Shown here piece by piece: positions 47,100 through 59,084 of a stretch of DNA of 64,000 nucleotides. The position numbers were made by a program, and so were the translations under genes. The DNA lies in NCBI RefSeq assembly GCF_029852145.1, contig NC_079974.1, positions 9,933,207 through 9,997,206 of the forward strand, in the 5' to 3' direction. The notes beneath the pieces are model-generated. The model was not told the origin of the DNA and ran no database searches. It worked only from the letters and a program-made list of their open reading frames with translations. The number at the start of each line of letters is the position of its first letter. Position 1 is the first letter of the stretch. Source of the stretch: Microplitis mediator (lineage: Eukaryota; Arthropoda; Insecta; Hymenoptera; Braconidae).

Positions 47100-50000
47100 A
47101 TTCGTATCCCCTCAATTCTACAACCTCTGAGAGTCGGAACCCATGGATTTTCCAGCTAGGAAATTTTTAAAAGGTGTGAAAATTTCGGAGTACACTTTAC
47201 CCCGCTGGAAAAAATTCAAGCATGTCTGAAGTGACCTCAATTTCATATGTTCACCGTTTCTTCCTCCTCCGAGAGTCGGAACCCCTGAATTTCCCAGCTG
47301 AAAAATTTTGAAACGGCCGAAATAATTCTGACTACACTTTACCCCACTGGAAAAAATTCGAGTAAGTCAGGAGTAACCTCAATTTCATATGTTCACCGTT
47401 TCGTCCGCGTCCGAGTGTCGGAACCCATGGATTTTCCAGCTGGAAAATTTTTAAACAGTGTGAAAATTTCTGAGTACACTTTACCCCGCTGGAAAAAATT
47501 CAAGCATGTCTGGAATGACCTCAATTACATTTTTTCACCGTTTCGTCCACCTCCGAGTGTCGGAACCCTTGAATTTTCCAGCTAGAAAGTTTTGAAACGG
47601 CGAAAAAAATTCCGAGTACACTTTACCCCTCTGGAGAAAATTCAAGCATGTCTGAAGTGACCTCAATTTTACATGTTCACCGTTTCCTCCGCCTCCAAGT
47701 GTCGGAACCCATAGATTTTCCAGCTGGAAAATTTTGAAACGGCCGAAATAATTCTGACTACACTTTACCCCACTGGAAAAAATTCGAGTAAGTCAGGAGT
47801 AACCTCAATTTCATATGTTCACCGTTTCGTCCGGGTCCGAGTGTCGAAACCCATGGATTTTCCAGCTGGAAAATTTTGAAACAGTGTGAAAATTTCGGAG
47901 TACACTTTAGCCCGCTGGAAAAAATTCAAGCATGTCTGAAGTGACCTCAATTACATTTGTTCACCGTTTCGTCCACCTCCGAGTGTCGGAACCCATAGAT
48001 TTTCGAGCTGGAAAATTTTGAAACAGTGTGAAAATTTCTGAGTACACTTTACCCCGCTGGAAAAAATTCAAGCATGTCTGGAGTGACCTCAATTACATTT
48101 GTTCACCGTTTGGTCCACCTCTGAGTGTCGGAACCCCTGAATTTTCCAGCTGGAAAGTTTTGAAACGGCGAAAAAAATTCCGAGTACACTTTACCCCTCT
48201 GGAAAAAATTCAAGCATGTCTAAAGTGACCTCAATTTTATATGTTCACCGTTTCGTCCGCCTCCGAGTGTCGGAACCCATAGATTTTCGAGCTGGAAAAT
48301 TTTGAAACAGTGTGAATATTCCGAGTACACTTTACCCCTCGGGAAAAAATTCAAGCATGTCTGGAGTGACCTCAATTACATTTTTTCACCGTTTCGTCCA
48401 CCTCCGAGTGTCGGAACCCTTGAATTTTCCAGCTGGAAAGATTTGAAACCGCCGAAATAATTCTGACTACACTTTACCCCACTGGAAAAAATTCGAGTAA
48501 GTCAGGAGTGACCTCAATTCCATATGTTCACTGTTTCGACCGCCTCCGAGTGTCGTAACCCATAGATTTTCCAGCTGGAAAATTTTGAAACAGTGTGAAA
48601 ATTTCTGAGTACACTTTACCCCACTGCAAAAAATTCAGGCATGTCTGGAGTGACCTCAATTACAATCTTTCACCGTTTCGTCCGCCTCCGAGTGTCGGAA
48701 CCCCTGAATTTCCCAGCTGGAAAGTTGTGAAACGGCTAAAAAAATTCCGAGTACACTGTACCCCTCTGGAAAAAATTCAAGCATGTTTAAAGTGACCTCA
48801 ATTTTATATGTTCACCGTTTCGTCCACGTCCGAGTGTCGGAACCCATGGATTTTCCAGCTGGAAAATTTGGAAACAGTGTGAAAATTTCTGAGTACACTT
48901 TACCCCGCTGGAAAAAATTCAAGCATGTCTGGAGTGACCTCAATTACATTTTTTCACCGTTTCGTCCACCTCCAAGTGTCGGAACCCCTGAATTTCCCAG
49001 CTGGAAAATTTTGAAACGGCAGAAATGATTCTGAGTACACTTTACCCCTCTGGAAAAAATTCAAGCATGTCTGGAGTGACCTCAATTCCATATGTTCACT
49101 GTTTCGACCGCCTCCGAGTGTCGTAACCCATAGATTTTCCAGCTGGAAAATTTTGAAACAGTGTGAAAATTTCTGAGTACACTTTACCCCACTGCAAAAA
49201 ATTCAGGCATGTCTGGAGTGACCTCAATTACAATCTTTCACCGTTTCGTCCGCCTCCGAGTGTCGGAACCCCTGAATTTCCCAGCTGGAAAGTTGTGAAA
49301 CGGCTAAAAAAATTCCGAGTACACTGTACCCCTCTGGAAAAAATTCAAGCATGTTTAAAGTGACCTCAATTTTATATGTTCACCGTTTCGTCCACGTCCG
49401 AGTGTCGGAACCCATGGATTTTCCAGCTGGAAAATTTGGAAACAGTGTGAAAATTTCTGAGTACACTTTACCCCGCTGGAAAAAATTCAAGCATGTCTGG
49501 AGTGACCTCAATTACATTTTTTCACCGTTTCGTCCACCTCCAAGTGTCGGAACCCCTGAATTTCCCAGCTGGAAAATTTTGAAACGGCAGAAATGATTCT
49601 GAGTACACTTTACCCCTCTGGAAAAAATTCAAGCATGTCTGGAGTGACCTCAATTCCATATGTTCACTGTTTCGACCGCCTCCGAGTGTCGTAACCCATA
49701 GATTTTCCAGCTGGAAAATTTTGAAACAGTGTGAAAATTTCTGAGTACACTTTACCCCACTGCAAAAAATTCAGGCATGTCTGGAGTGACCTCAATTACA
49801 ATTTTTCACTGTTTCGTCCGCCTCCGAGTGTCGGAACCCCTGAATTTCCCAGCTGGAAAGTTGTGAAACGGCTAAAAAAATTCCGAGTACACTTTACCCC
49901 TCTGGAGAAAATTCGAGCATGTCTGGAGTGACCTCAGTTACATTTTTTCACCGTTTCGTCCACCTCCGAGTGTCGGAACCCTTGAATTTTCCAGCTGGAA

Positions 50001-51135
50001 AGTTTTGAAACAGTGTGAAAATTTCTGAGTACACTTTACCCCTCTGGAGAAAATTCGAGCATGTCTGGAGGGACATCAATTTTATATGTTCACCGTTTCG
50101 TCCGCCTCCGAGTGTCGGAACCCCTGAATTTCCCAGCTGGAAAGTTGTGAAACGGCTAAAAAAATTCCGAGTACACTTTACCCCTCTGGAGAAAATTCGA
50201 GCATGTCTGGAGTGACCTCAGTTACATTTTTTCACCGTTTCGTCCACCTCCGAGTGTCGGAACCCTTGAATTTTCCAGCTGGAAAGTTTTGAAACGGCGA
50301 AAAAAATTCCGAGTACACTTTACCCCTCTGGAGAAAATTCGAGCATGTCTGGAGGGACATCAATTCCATATGTTCACCGTTTCGACCGCCTTCGAGTGTC
50401 GGAACCCATGGATTTTCCAGCTGGAAAATTTTGAAACAGTGTGAAAATTTCTGAGTACACTTTACCCCTCTGGAAAAAATTCAAGCATGTCTGGAATGAC
50501 CTCAATTCCATATGTTCACTGTTTCGACCGCCTTCGAGTGTCGGAACCCATGGACTTTCCAGCTGGAAAATTTTGAAACAGTGTGAAAATTTCTGAGTAC
50601 ACTTTACCCCGCTGGAAAAAATTCAAGCATGTCTGGAGTGACCTCAATTACATTTTTTCACCGTTTCGTCCACCGCCGAGTGTCGGAACCCCTGAATTTT
50701 CCAGCTGGAAAGTTTTGAAACGGCGAAACAAATTTCCAGTACACTTTACCCCTTTGGAAAAAATTCAAGCATGTCTGGAGTGACCTTAATCACATTTTTT
50801 CACCGTTTCGTCCGCCACCGAGTGTCGGAACCCATGGATTTTCCGGTTGGAAAATTTTGAAACAGTGGGAAAATTTCTGAGTACACTTTACCTCGCTGGA
50901 AAAAATTCGAGCATGTCTGGAGTGACCTCAATTTTATATTTTCACCGTTTCGTCCGCCTCCGAGTGTCGGAACCAAAGGATTTTCAAGCTGGAAAATTTC
51001 GAAACAGTGAAAAAAATTCTGAGTACAATTTACCTCGCTGGAAAAAGTGCTTGCTCGTCCGGAGCCACAAGAATTTTTTAATTTCACCGTTTTGTCTGCT
51101 TCCGAGTGTCGAAAGTTCTGGATATTTCAGCTGGA
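47100..51135 (+). repeat. Left subterminal array of 142 bp units
   Basis: About 28 copies. Each carries the palindrome TTTTCCAGCTGGAAAA (variants), GAGTACACTTTACCCC, CTGGAAAAAATTC, CATGTCTGGAGTGACCTCAA and a CACCGTTTCGTCC segment. Between about 48480 and 49900 a four-unit block of 568 bp is repeated with almost no change. Short ORFs (KISEYTLP type) recur only because the unit does. Confidence 0.95.
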
Positions 51136-51880
51136 AAATTATCATTTTAAATGACAAAAAAATTGTTTTACCTTCTATGTTGATTCGATATATATTGAAA
51201 AATTTGGAACTCAACATGTCCTTCTTAATTGATGGCTTATATGGATGAAGAGGTAAGTTTAAAAATTGTTTAATGGCCAATGTATCTCTCATATTCCTCT
51301 GAATTCGTATTTGAGGATTGGTCAAGAGTTTTTTTTAGATTTGTCGTTTAAAGTCTTATGAAAAATTGAGGGACTAAGATTTTTTTTTTTTTACTGTTGT
51401 CCAATTTTTTTTTATAAAGGCTACATGAAAATATTTCTTTTACGTTTCATAAAAAAAAAAAAAAAAATTATTTTTTAACAAATAAATCTATTACGATTCA
51501 GAATGACGTTAAAAGTTACTTTAGTATTATTTTAGGAAAATAAAATTCGTAATTTCTAATTTTTTAGCTAGATCATAATTTTTTATGTCAAAATATTATT
51601 TTAAATTGAAAAAAAAAAAAATGTCAAAGTATCAGAGACAATTGAAAGTTAATAATTTATTTACTAAGCCACGTATGTCATTTGTTCAACAATTTTTCTT
51701 TAATATTTACGGGATTAATATTTCCATATCTTGTGTCATTAACTAAACAAATTGTCATTTATAAATATCAAGAATTGTTTTAATAGTTATTTAATAGTTA
51801 TTTAATCCATCTATCGTTCATTTTTTCCTATCTTAAATGTGACTATAATTATTATTTATTCTCCATGAAATTTATTTAAC
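51136..51880 (+). promoter_or_regulatory. Likely promoter and 5' UTR region of the giant transposon gene
   Basis: 745 bp of unique AT-rich sequence between the array and the start codon. No clear TATA box stands out against the base composition. Position alone suggests promoter function. Confidence 0.35.
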
Positions 51881-51973
51881 ATGTCTGTTATCGCTAAGCT
51901 TATAGCTGATCGTATCAACTCAATAAGTGATGTTTGTTTCAATAAAAGTAGTGAAGGATCTTTAATTAATGAA
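51881..51973 (+). CDS. Giant transposon transposase gene, exon 1
   Basis: 31 codons from ATG: MSVIAKLIADRINSISDVCF and on to GSLINE, ending at a GAA/GTGAGT donor in phase 0. The intron (51974-52232, 259 bp) closes with GATTATAG, and exon 2 continues in phase 0 with INKTWKKGSGKSLKS. Together the exons encode 1,489 residues. An additional 5' exon cannot be excluded. Confidence 0.7.
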
Positions 51974-52232
51974 GTGAGTATATCATTGCATATATACGTA
52001 GATTATACTTTCTTCTTATAAATTTCTCGTGTTTAAATTGTTGATAAATACGTGTATAAATTACTTTGATTCCTCGAATATTTTAAAATTATTTTATTAT
52101 CAAGAAACCTCTAGTTTTTTTAAAAATCTTCTCGCCCATAAAATTTTATCATTACTGATCTATATAAAATCGTAAGTTTATTAATTTTATTAAGCAACTT
52201 TTATTGATATTCTTTTTTAAATTCGATTATAG

Positions 52233-55200
52233 ATAAATAAAACATGGAAAAAAGGATCAGGAAAGTCTCTCAAGTCAATGATTCTTTCCAAATGGAATAA
52301 AACTTTAAAATATGAAGTTGAAGAACTTTTAAAATTAAAAGCTCCACCAAAAACAGGCTCTGATAATACATCAATCACTAAAAAGGAATCTACTCCAAAT
52401 GTTAAAGCTACGTCCAATGATATTTCTACTGCAACTTTAATCTCAGATTCAACAATCATAAATTCAACTGCAGCTAATTATCAATCTAATGATAATTTTG
52501 CTTCTGTATTCGTTGCTGAATCTCAACCCAATAATAATTTAGTTGCCGAAGCGGTCATTATCAGGACTGAGAGTAATCATCGATCTAACATTGTGGTTTC
52601 TCCGATATCAACAACAAAATCAGAAGAAAATTTTTTGTCTACGATTCCAAAAAAGTCAACCGTGAATTTATTTTCTTCTGACTTAACACCAACTGTTAAT
52701 GATGTATTTGTTTCCTCACAAGATATTTCGATAATGAAGATTATTGCCGATGGTAATTGCTTGTTTCGTTGCTTTTCTGTTATTCGACATGAAACCCAAG
52801 AAAATTATAAAATTATTCGTAATTTAATAGTGAATGAAGTTATTGATGGTTGGAATACTTACGTATCAAATATAAATTTACTTTCATTTCGTAATTTTGA
52901 TAATTATGAAACGTACAAAAATTTTATGATGATTGATGGGCAATATGCTTCGTTATTTGAAATTTTTGTTTTTGTACAAAAATACAAAATTTCTATACAT
53001 GTGTATATTCCATCCGATGCTAGGAAATTTAAATTATTAGCTATTTTTAACGTTGATAAAAGTTATAATTTAGACGTCGACCACAAGAAATTATTGTTCA
53101 CTGGTTTATATGACGAAGGGCATTTTCAAATTTTACAAGAAAAAAAAATAAACATTATAAATAATGTTAAAACTAACTATGAATTAAACAATAATTTGAA
53201 ATTTAGTCTAGATGATTTAAGTCCTGATTTTTCTTACAATTTTTGTGAAGAAGAAAATGATACTAAATTAAATAGTTTTATCGGAGGCTATATCCAAGAT
53301 ATCGAAGATGATGTAGAAAAGGAAAGTATTGTTGATTCTATGTCTCCCTTTCCTATAGACGATACTGCTGATTATGTAGGCCCGAATGCACGAGAAGACA
53401 ACGATGAAGATACTTTCGATTACGGCAATAATGAGGATTCTTCCAATCACGACAGTGATGAAGATACTTCTAATCATGACGATGACCATGTTTATAAAAG
53501 GAAAAAGTATGATTCCAACGAAAATGACGGCAATAATCATTCTACCGACAATGGAAGTTGTGTTAACAATGTAGAAAAAACCCGTTACCGATGTTACCTT
53601 GGTCGAATGACATTTTTTACCGATTTAGTTGCGAAAAACGGATTTTTAGACCCAGTTTTACTACGGACAATGATTAAATCATTAATGCACGAGGAGCTTC
53701 AATGTTACTGTCCTCTTAGTTTTTACAGTGGCGTAAAACCATTCACAGGTTATTGGTCTGCGTACGCAAAATGTCTTGTGTCAAGCCACGAAATACGGTA
53801 CAAATTTGACATAAGAGAACGCAATGCAAATACTTTAGAAGTCGATGCAAACAGTACGATTCCAATTGCGTTTTCTCACGATCCAACCGAAACGCCTTAT
53901 ACTCAAATCCGCGGAGAAAAGCGCAAGGAAGTTATGAAGTTGAGTATGTTCTGCAAAGCTCGTAATTTGAGTTTACAGTCCGGTTTGACTTGTAATTTGC
54001 AAGATTTGGCTGATGGTTTTAAAGGAGATTTAATGCAACAACATGTCGTTGAAAAAATTTCATCTGAGGGCAATAATTTGAATCGATTAACCTTAAAATC
54101 AAAAGATTTGTCAGATTTATCGCAATTGTTCGTCAATGATGAACGCAATTCACCTGATCCATTTTTTCGATCTTTGAATTTTTCTTTTCGGGCAGTGCTA
54201 TTCACTAAATCTCAATTAGATGTCATCAATCCAAATCACCCCGTAATAGTACATTTAGATTCAACAGGAGCACATGTTCGCAATCCTGGATTTAGAGTAC
54301 AAAAAAGATTTCAGTACTATGCAATAGTTTACAAAGCTAACAAATCTACTGTCCCGTTAGCACAAATGATAACTTCTTTGCATGATACTTCATCAATAAC
54401 GACATTTTTGTCTGAATATAAAGCAGTCGTTGAAGAATCACCAAAGTGGCCATTTAAAGCATTCGTTACCGATTGGTGTTGGGCCGCCATGAACAGTATT
54501 TTACGTGTTATGAACAACGTAGATATTAATCAGTATTTAGATAAGACCTATGAATATTTTTTGGATAAAAAACGTAAACCACCAAAAAATTATGTGTTTC
54601 TTCTCAGCTGTAATGCCCATATAACGCATCGAATCGCTGATGAGATCAAAAGTTTTGGTTATATGAGTATAAAAAATTTTTTAATGCAATCCGTGGTGTC
54701 ATTGATGTTGTGTCGAGAGAGAGAAAAAATGGATGAGTTATTTGATTTGATTGTAACGATGGTTTTAACTAAATCAAACGTCACTGCTGAAAAAAATTTA
54801 GAAAAATATAAAGAAATAACTTGTAACAATAAAAATGAAATAAAAGAAATAGAAGAAGAATCGAATAATTCTGATTCTAAAGAAAATGAAGAAGTAAACG
54901 ATTTTTTTAACAAATTTTCAGCCCAGAGTGCGATTTATAAAAAATCTCCTTACTACCAACGTTACCATGGTAGGTATCTAAAAATCAAGGAGCTGTTAGA
55001 TGAAGCGGAAAATGCGTTAGATAAATCTATGAACGTTCTTTACGCTCCAGAATTCGTTCAATACCTCTTAAATAGTTATATGGCATTTCTCCCACTCTGG
55101 ACAGGAATTCTAATGGATTTGATCGACCCAAGAATATCTCGAGTAACTAACGCATATGTGGAATCTCACATGAAAACGTACAAAAAGGAAATTTTAATGA

Positions 55201-56609
55201 ACAGAAAGAATTGGTCCATTGCCGACGTCATTCGAAAATTAGAAATAAATGTAAAATGTTTAATTGCCAAAGAAGAAATTTACAAAATTAGTCAAGCAGA
55301 AAATGAGAATCTTAAGTACCCTTTGTACAAAGATCCAGCAGCTGATCCAAAAATCGAATCTGAATGGGCGAAAACGTGGAAAGAAAAAGAAGAGATAAGA
55401 ATAAGAAAGGATCGTAGTAGACATATGTCTATGAATTATATCTCAAAAATGTCAACAAATCTCTTACATAAAGCAACGAAAGTTAAAAAAGCAACGTTAA
55501 AAAAATCAAGTAAATTAAAAAGTCAAAAACTTACAGCAAAACGGATACAAAAAAATATAAAAATTACGAATCAGAAAGAGAAAAATGAAAAAGTAAAAAC
55601 ACAAAAGTCTGCAAAAAGCAAACATGAACTGTGCGAAAAATTTAACACTGCTAATGGTGAAGAGGATGATAAAGGTTCATTGTTTACTCTGTTACCAAAT
55701 GGAATTTGGAACGATCCAGAGGTATATAAATTATCACGTTCTAATAAGATCATAATGACAAGTTATGGTGCCAAAAGTGATACTGTTTATGGATTGGTAA
55801 ACTTTTCTGTAACTCCAAGACAATTTTACTCCGTTTTCGATAAAGGATGGATTAATAGACAAATAATCGATGCTTATTCGACAACATTTATGACAAGTTG
55901 GAAAAATATAACCTACATTCCTTGTGAGCTCACTTCTGATGTTTTGGGTGACTTTTGGAAAAAAAGAAGAAGCCAGAAAAGGCTAATCCATAAGATTCCT
56001 GCAGAACTTGGCGACATCATTTTAATGCCTTATCTGCTTTGTAGTCACTGGCAATTGTTGGTAGTGAATATACAGGATGAAAGTGTCATGTTATACGATC
56101 CCTTTGCGTTACCATTAGATGAAAGATACTTAGACGCGTTCAAAAAATTCATTGGTGAGTGCGAGAAGGTAAGTAGTTTTAGTAAACTAGCAAAACTAAA
56201 TTGGAGCAATAAAAAACCACCAGTCAAGCGGCCGTATCAAACTGATGACTACAATTGTGGAGTTTACGTTATGCATTATATCGAGTGTCTTTATAAAAAC
56301 ATTCCACTAGGGAAAAAACTCGATACACAAGATAAGCGTTTACAAATAATGGCTGAACTACTTAAGAAATCTGAGAACTTACGTGATAAATGTGTATATT
56401 GTGATAGGGAACTTTTATATGAAAAAAATGAAAATACATGCCAAAACTGTAAGCGCTCGATCCATCTCGGGTGTTTAATTAAAGATCAGTGTGATACAGA
56501 TGATGAGGATGAATCAGAAATCGCAGGAACTGCACTTAAAAAACAAAAATATATAAATTTGGGAATATTTAAATGCAGAATTTGCAAACGATTGCCCGAA
56601 CTGACGTAG
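52233..56609 (+). CDS. Giant transposon protein, exon 2: OTU protease - DDE transposase - Ulp1 protease - zinc finger
   Basis: 1,458 uninterrupted codons. Numbering for the full 1,489 aa protein: 47-198 Ser/Thr/Asn-rich. About 199-335 is an OTU-like cysteine protease (IIADGNCLFRCF; Asp204, Cys207; His328 in DEGHFQIL). About 350-470 is an acidic linker. About 560-1020 is an RNase-H-like transposase core with Asp707 (VHLDSTG), Asp778 (FVTDWCWAAMNS) and Glu1008 (TNAYVESHMK) as the likely DDE triad. 1091-1167 is Lys-rich and possibly nuclear-targeting. 1180-1400 is an Ulp1/SENP-like C48 domain (WINRQIIDAY; His1303, Asp1320, Gln1367, Cys1373 in YNCGVYVMHY). 1418-1489 is a RING/PHD-like finger (CVYC...CQNC...HLGC...CRIC). 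Expected roles are excision/integration plus removal of ubiquitin or SUMO marks; this is inference. AATAAA at 56665. Confidence 0.88.
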   Translation: MNKTWKKGSGKSLKSMILSKWNKTLKYEVEELLKLKAPPKTGSDNTSITKKESTPNVKATSNDISTATLISDSTIINSTAANYQSNDNFASVFVAESQPNNNLVAEAVIIRTESNHRSNIVVSPISTTKSEENFLSTIPKKSTVNLFSSDLTPTVNDVFVSSQDISIMKIIADGNCLFRCFSVIRHETQENYKIIRNLIVNEVIDGWNTYVSNINLLSFRNFDNYETYKNFMMIDGQYASLFEIFVFVQKYKISIHVYIPSDARKFKLLAIFNVDKSYNLDVDHKKLLFTGLYDEGHFQILQEKKINIINNVKTNYELNNNLKFSLDDLSPDFSYNFCEEENDTKLNSFIGGYIQDIEDDVEKESIVDSMSPFPIDDTADYVGPNAREDNDEDTFDYGNNEDSSNHDSDEDTSNHDDDHVYKRKKYDSNENDGNNHSTDNGSCVNNVEKTRYRCYLGRMTFFTDLVAKNGFLDPVLLRTMIKSLMHEELQCYCPLSFYSGVKPFTGYWSAYAKCLVSSHEIRYKFDIRERNANTLEVDANSTIPIAFSHDPTETPYTQIRGEKRKEVMKLSMFCKARNLSLQSGLTCNLQDLADGFKGDLMQQHVVEKISSEGNNLNRLTLKSKDLSDLSQLFVNDERNSPDPFFRSLNFSFRAVLFTKSQLDVINPNHPVIVHLDSTGAHVRNPGFRVQKRFQYYAIVYKANKSTVPLAQMITSLHDTSSITTFLSEYKAVVEESPKWPFKAFVTDWCWAAMNSILRVMNNVDINQYLDKTYEYFLDKKRKPPKNYVFLLSCNAHITHRIADEIKSFGYMSIKNFLMQSVVSLMLCREREKMDELFDLIVTMVLTKSNVTAEKNLEKYKEITCNNKNEIKEIEEESNNSDSKENEEVNDFFNKFSAQSAIYKKSPYYQRYHGRYLKIKELLDEAENALDKSMNVLYAPEFVQYLLNSYMAFLPLWTGILMDLIDPRISRVTNAYVESHMKTYKKEILMNRKNWSIADVIRKLEINVKCLIAKEEIYKISQAENENLKYPLYKDPAADPKIESEWAKTWKEKEEIRIRKDRSRHMSMNYISKMSTNLLHKATKVKKATLKKSSKLKSQKLTAKRIQKNIKITNQKEKNEKVKTQKSAKSKHELCEKFNTANGEEDDKGSLFTLLPNGIWNDPEVYKLSRSNKIIMTSYGAKSDTVYGLVNFSVTPRQFYSVFDKGWINRQIIDAYSTTFMTSWKNITYIPCELTSDVLGDFWKKRRSQKRLIHKIPAELGDIILMPYLLCSHWQLLVVNIQDESVMLYDPFALPLDERYLDAFKKFIGECEKVSSFSKLAKLNWSNKKPPVKRPYQTDDYNCGVYVMHYIECLYKNIPLGKKLDTQDKRLQIMAELLKKSENLRDKCVYCDRELLYEKNENTCQNCKRSIHLGCLIKDQCDTDDEDESEIAGTALKKQKYINLGIFKCRICKRLPELT

Positions 56610-56815
56610 TACATACTGAAAACATAAAAAAAAAGTAACAGTGCAATGTAACAATGGTAACAGTAATAAATTGTAAAGTAATTGGATGCTGGTAGTTTGC
56701 CTACATTTATTTCGATATTACTAAACATAGAAATTAATTTTCAGAAGTATAAAATAACCTCAGAAATAGTTGAATGAAATTCTAGCTGGATATCTGCTTG
56801 CTCTTTCCGACGATG
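56610..56815 (+). other. 3' UTR and spacer of the giant transposon
   Basis: Unique sequence with a candidate polyadenylation signal AATAAA (56665-56670), leading into diverged array units. Confidence 0.5.
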
Positions 56816-59070
56816 CACTTGTCCGAAAAAGTAAATTCGTAATTTTCGGAGGGTAAAGTGTACTCAGAATTTTTTTAGAAGCTTTTTCAATTTTCCAGCT
56901 GGAACCTACAGTTGTTTCAACAGTAAGGGGTGGTTAAATGGTGGGAAATAAAACTTAAGGGCAACTCCAAACAAAATCAGATTTTTTTGGCGAACTAAAG
57001 TGTACTTAGATATTTTAATAGCTTTTTAATTTTCACAGCTGGAACCTCCAGTGATTCCAACACTCGGAGGCAAAAAAAACGATGGAAATATAAAATTTCA
57101 CTGACTCCAAACATGCCTAAATTTTTTCCATCAGGGTAAAATGTAGCCAGAATGTTTTTCACCGTTTCGAAATGTTCCAGCTGGAAATTCCAGTACTTCC
57201 GACACTCGGAGTCGGACGAAACGGGGAAAACAAGAAATTGAGGTCACTCCAGACATGCTCGAATTTTTTCCAGCGGGGTAAAGTGTACTTAGAATTTTTT
57301 CGCCGATTCAAAATTTTCCAGCTGGAATATCCAGTGGTTCCGACACTCGGAGGCGGACGAAACGGTGAACATACTAAATTGAGGTCACTCTAGACATGCT
57401 CGGATTTTTTCCAGCGGGGTAAAATGTACTCAGAGTTTTTTTCGCCGATTCGAAATTTTCCAGCTCGAAATTCAAATACTTCCGACAATCGGAGGTGGAC
57501 GAAACGATGAACATACTCAATTGAGGTCACTCCAGACATGCTCGAATTTTTTCCAGTGGAGTAAAATGTACTCAGAGTTTTTTTCGCTCATTCAAAATTT
57601 TCCAGCTGGAAATTCCAGTACTTCCGACACTCGTAGGCGGACGTTACGATGAACATACTCAATTGAGGTCACTCCAGACATGCTCGAATTTTTTCCAGCG
57701 GGGTAAAGTGTACTTAGAATTTTTTCGCCGATTCAAAATTTTCCAGCTGGAATATCCAGTGGTTCCGACACTCGGAGGCGGACGAAACGGTGAACATACT
57801 AAATTGAGGTCACTCTAGACATGCTCGGATTTTTTCCAGCGGGGTAAAATGTACTCAGAGTTTTTTTCGCCGATTCGAAATTTTCCAGCTCGAAATTCAA
57901 ATACTTCCGACAATCGGAGGTGGACGAAACGATGAACATACTCAATTGAGGTCACTCCAGACATGCTCGAATTTTTTCCAGCGGGGTAAAATGTACTCAG
58001 AGTTTTTTTCGCTCATTCAAAATTTTCCAGCTGGAAAATCCAGTCGTTCCGACACTCGGAGGTGGGCGAAACGATGAACATACTCAATTGAGGTCACTCC
58101 AGACATGCTCGAATTTTTTCCAGCGGGGTAAAATGTACTCAGAGTTTTTTTCGCCGATTCGAAATTTTCCAGCTCGAAATTCAAATACTTCCGACAATCG
58201 GAGGTGGACGAAACGATGAACATACTCAATTGAGGTCACTCCAGACATGCTCGAATTTTTTCCAGCGGGGTAAAGTGTACTTAGAATTTTTTCGCCGATT
58301 CAAAATTTTCCAGCTGGAATATCCAGTGGTTCCGACACTCGGAGGCGGACGAAACGGTGAACATACTAAATTGAGGTCACTCTAGACATGCTCGGATTTT
58401 TTCCAGCGGGGTAAAATGTACTCAGAGTTTTTTTCGCCGATTCGAAATTTTCCAGCTCGAAATTCAAATACTTCCGACAATCGGAGGTGGACGAAACGAT
58501 GAACATACTCAATTGAGGTCACTCCAGACATGCTCGAATTTTTTCCAGTGGAGTAAAATGTACTCAGAGTTTTTTTCGCTCATTCAAAATTTTCCAGCTG
58601 GAAATTCCAGTACTTCCGACACTCGTAGGCGGACGTTACGATGAACATACTCAATTGAGGTCACTCCAGACATGCTCGAATTTTTTCCAGCGGGGTAAAA
58701 TGTACTCAGAGTTTTTTTCGCCGATTCGAAATTTTCCCGCTGGAAATTCCAATACTTCCGACAATCGGAGGTGGACGAAACGATGAACATACTCAATTGA
58801 GGTCACTCCAGACATGCTCTAATTTTTTCCAGCGGGGTAAAGTGTACTCAGAATTTTTTCGCCGATTCAAAATTTTCCAGCTGGAAATTCCAGTACTTCC
58901 GACACTCGGAGTCGGACGAAACGGTGAAAACAAGAAATTGAGGTCACTCCAGACATGCTTGAATTTTTTCCAGCGGGGTAACGTGTACTCAGAATTTTTT
59001 TCGCCGATTCAAAATATTCCAGCTGGAAAATCCAGTGGTTCCGACACTCGAAGGCGGTGGAATTGATGGG
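56816..59070 (-). repeat. Right subterminal array of 142 bp units, inverted
   Basis: About 16 units, reverse complement to the left array, most diverged next to the gene (56816-57120). A 3-4 unit block is repeated within (for example 57357, 57783, 58345). It keeps the TTTTCCAGCTGGAA palindrome and GGGGTAAAGTGTACT. Confidence 0.95.
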
Positions 59071-59084
59071 ATAGGAAAAGCTTG

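Noticed and set aside
48028..51325. Recurring 66-81 residue ORFs (KISEYTLPRWKK type)
   Set aside because: They recur with the 142 bp unit, are not conserved between units as proteins, and overlap on both strands.
53268..56227. Small antisense ORFs under the giant transposon gene
   Set aside because: Shadows of the long + strand frame, with no domain of their own.
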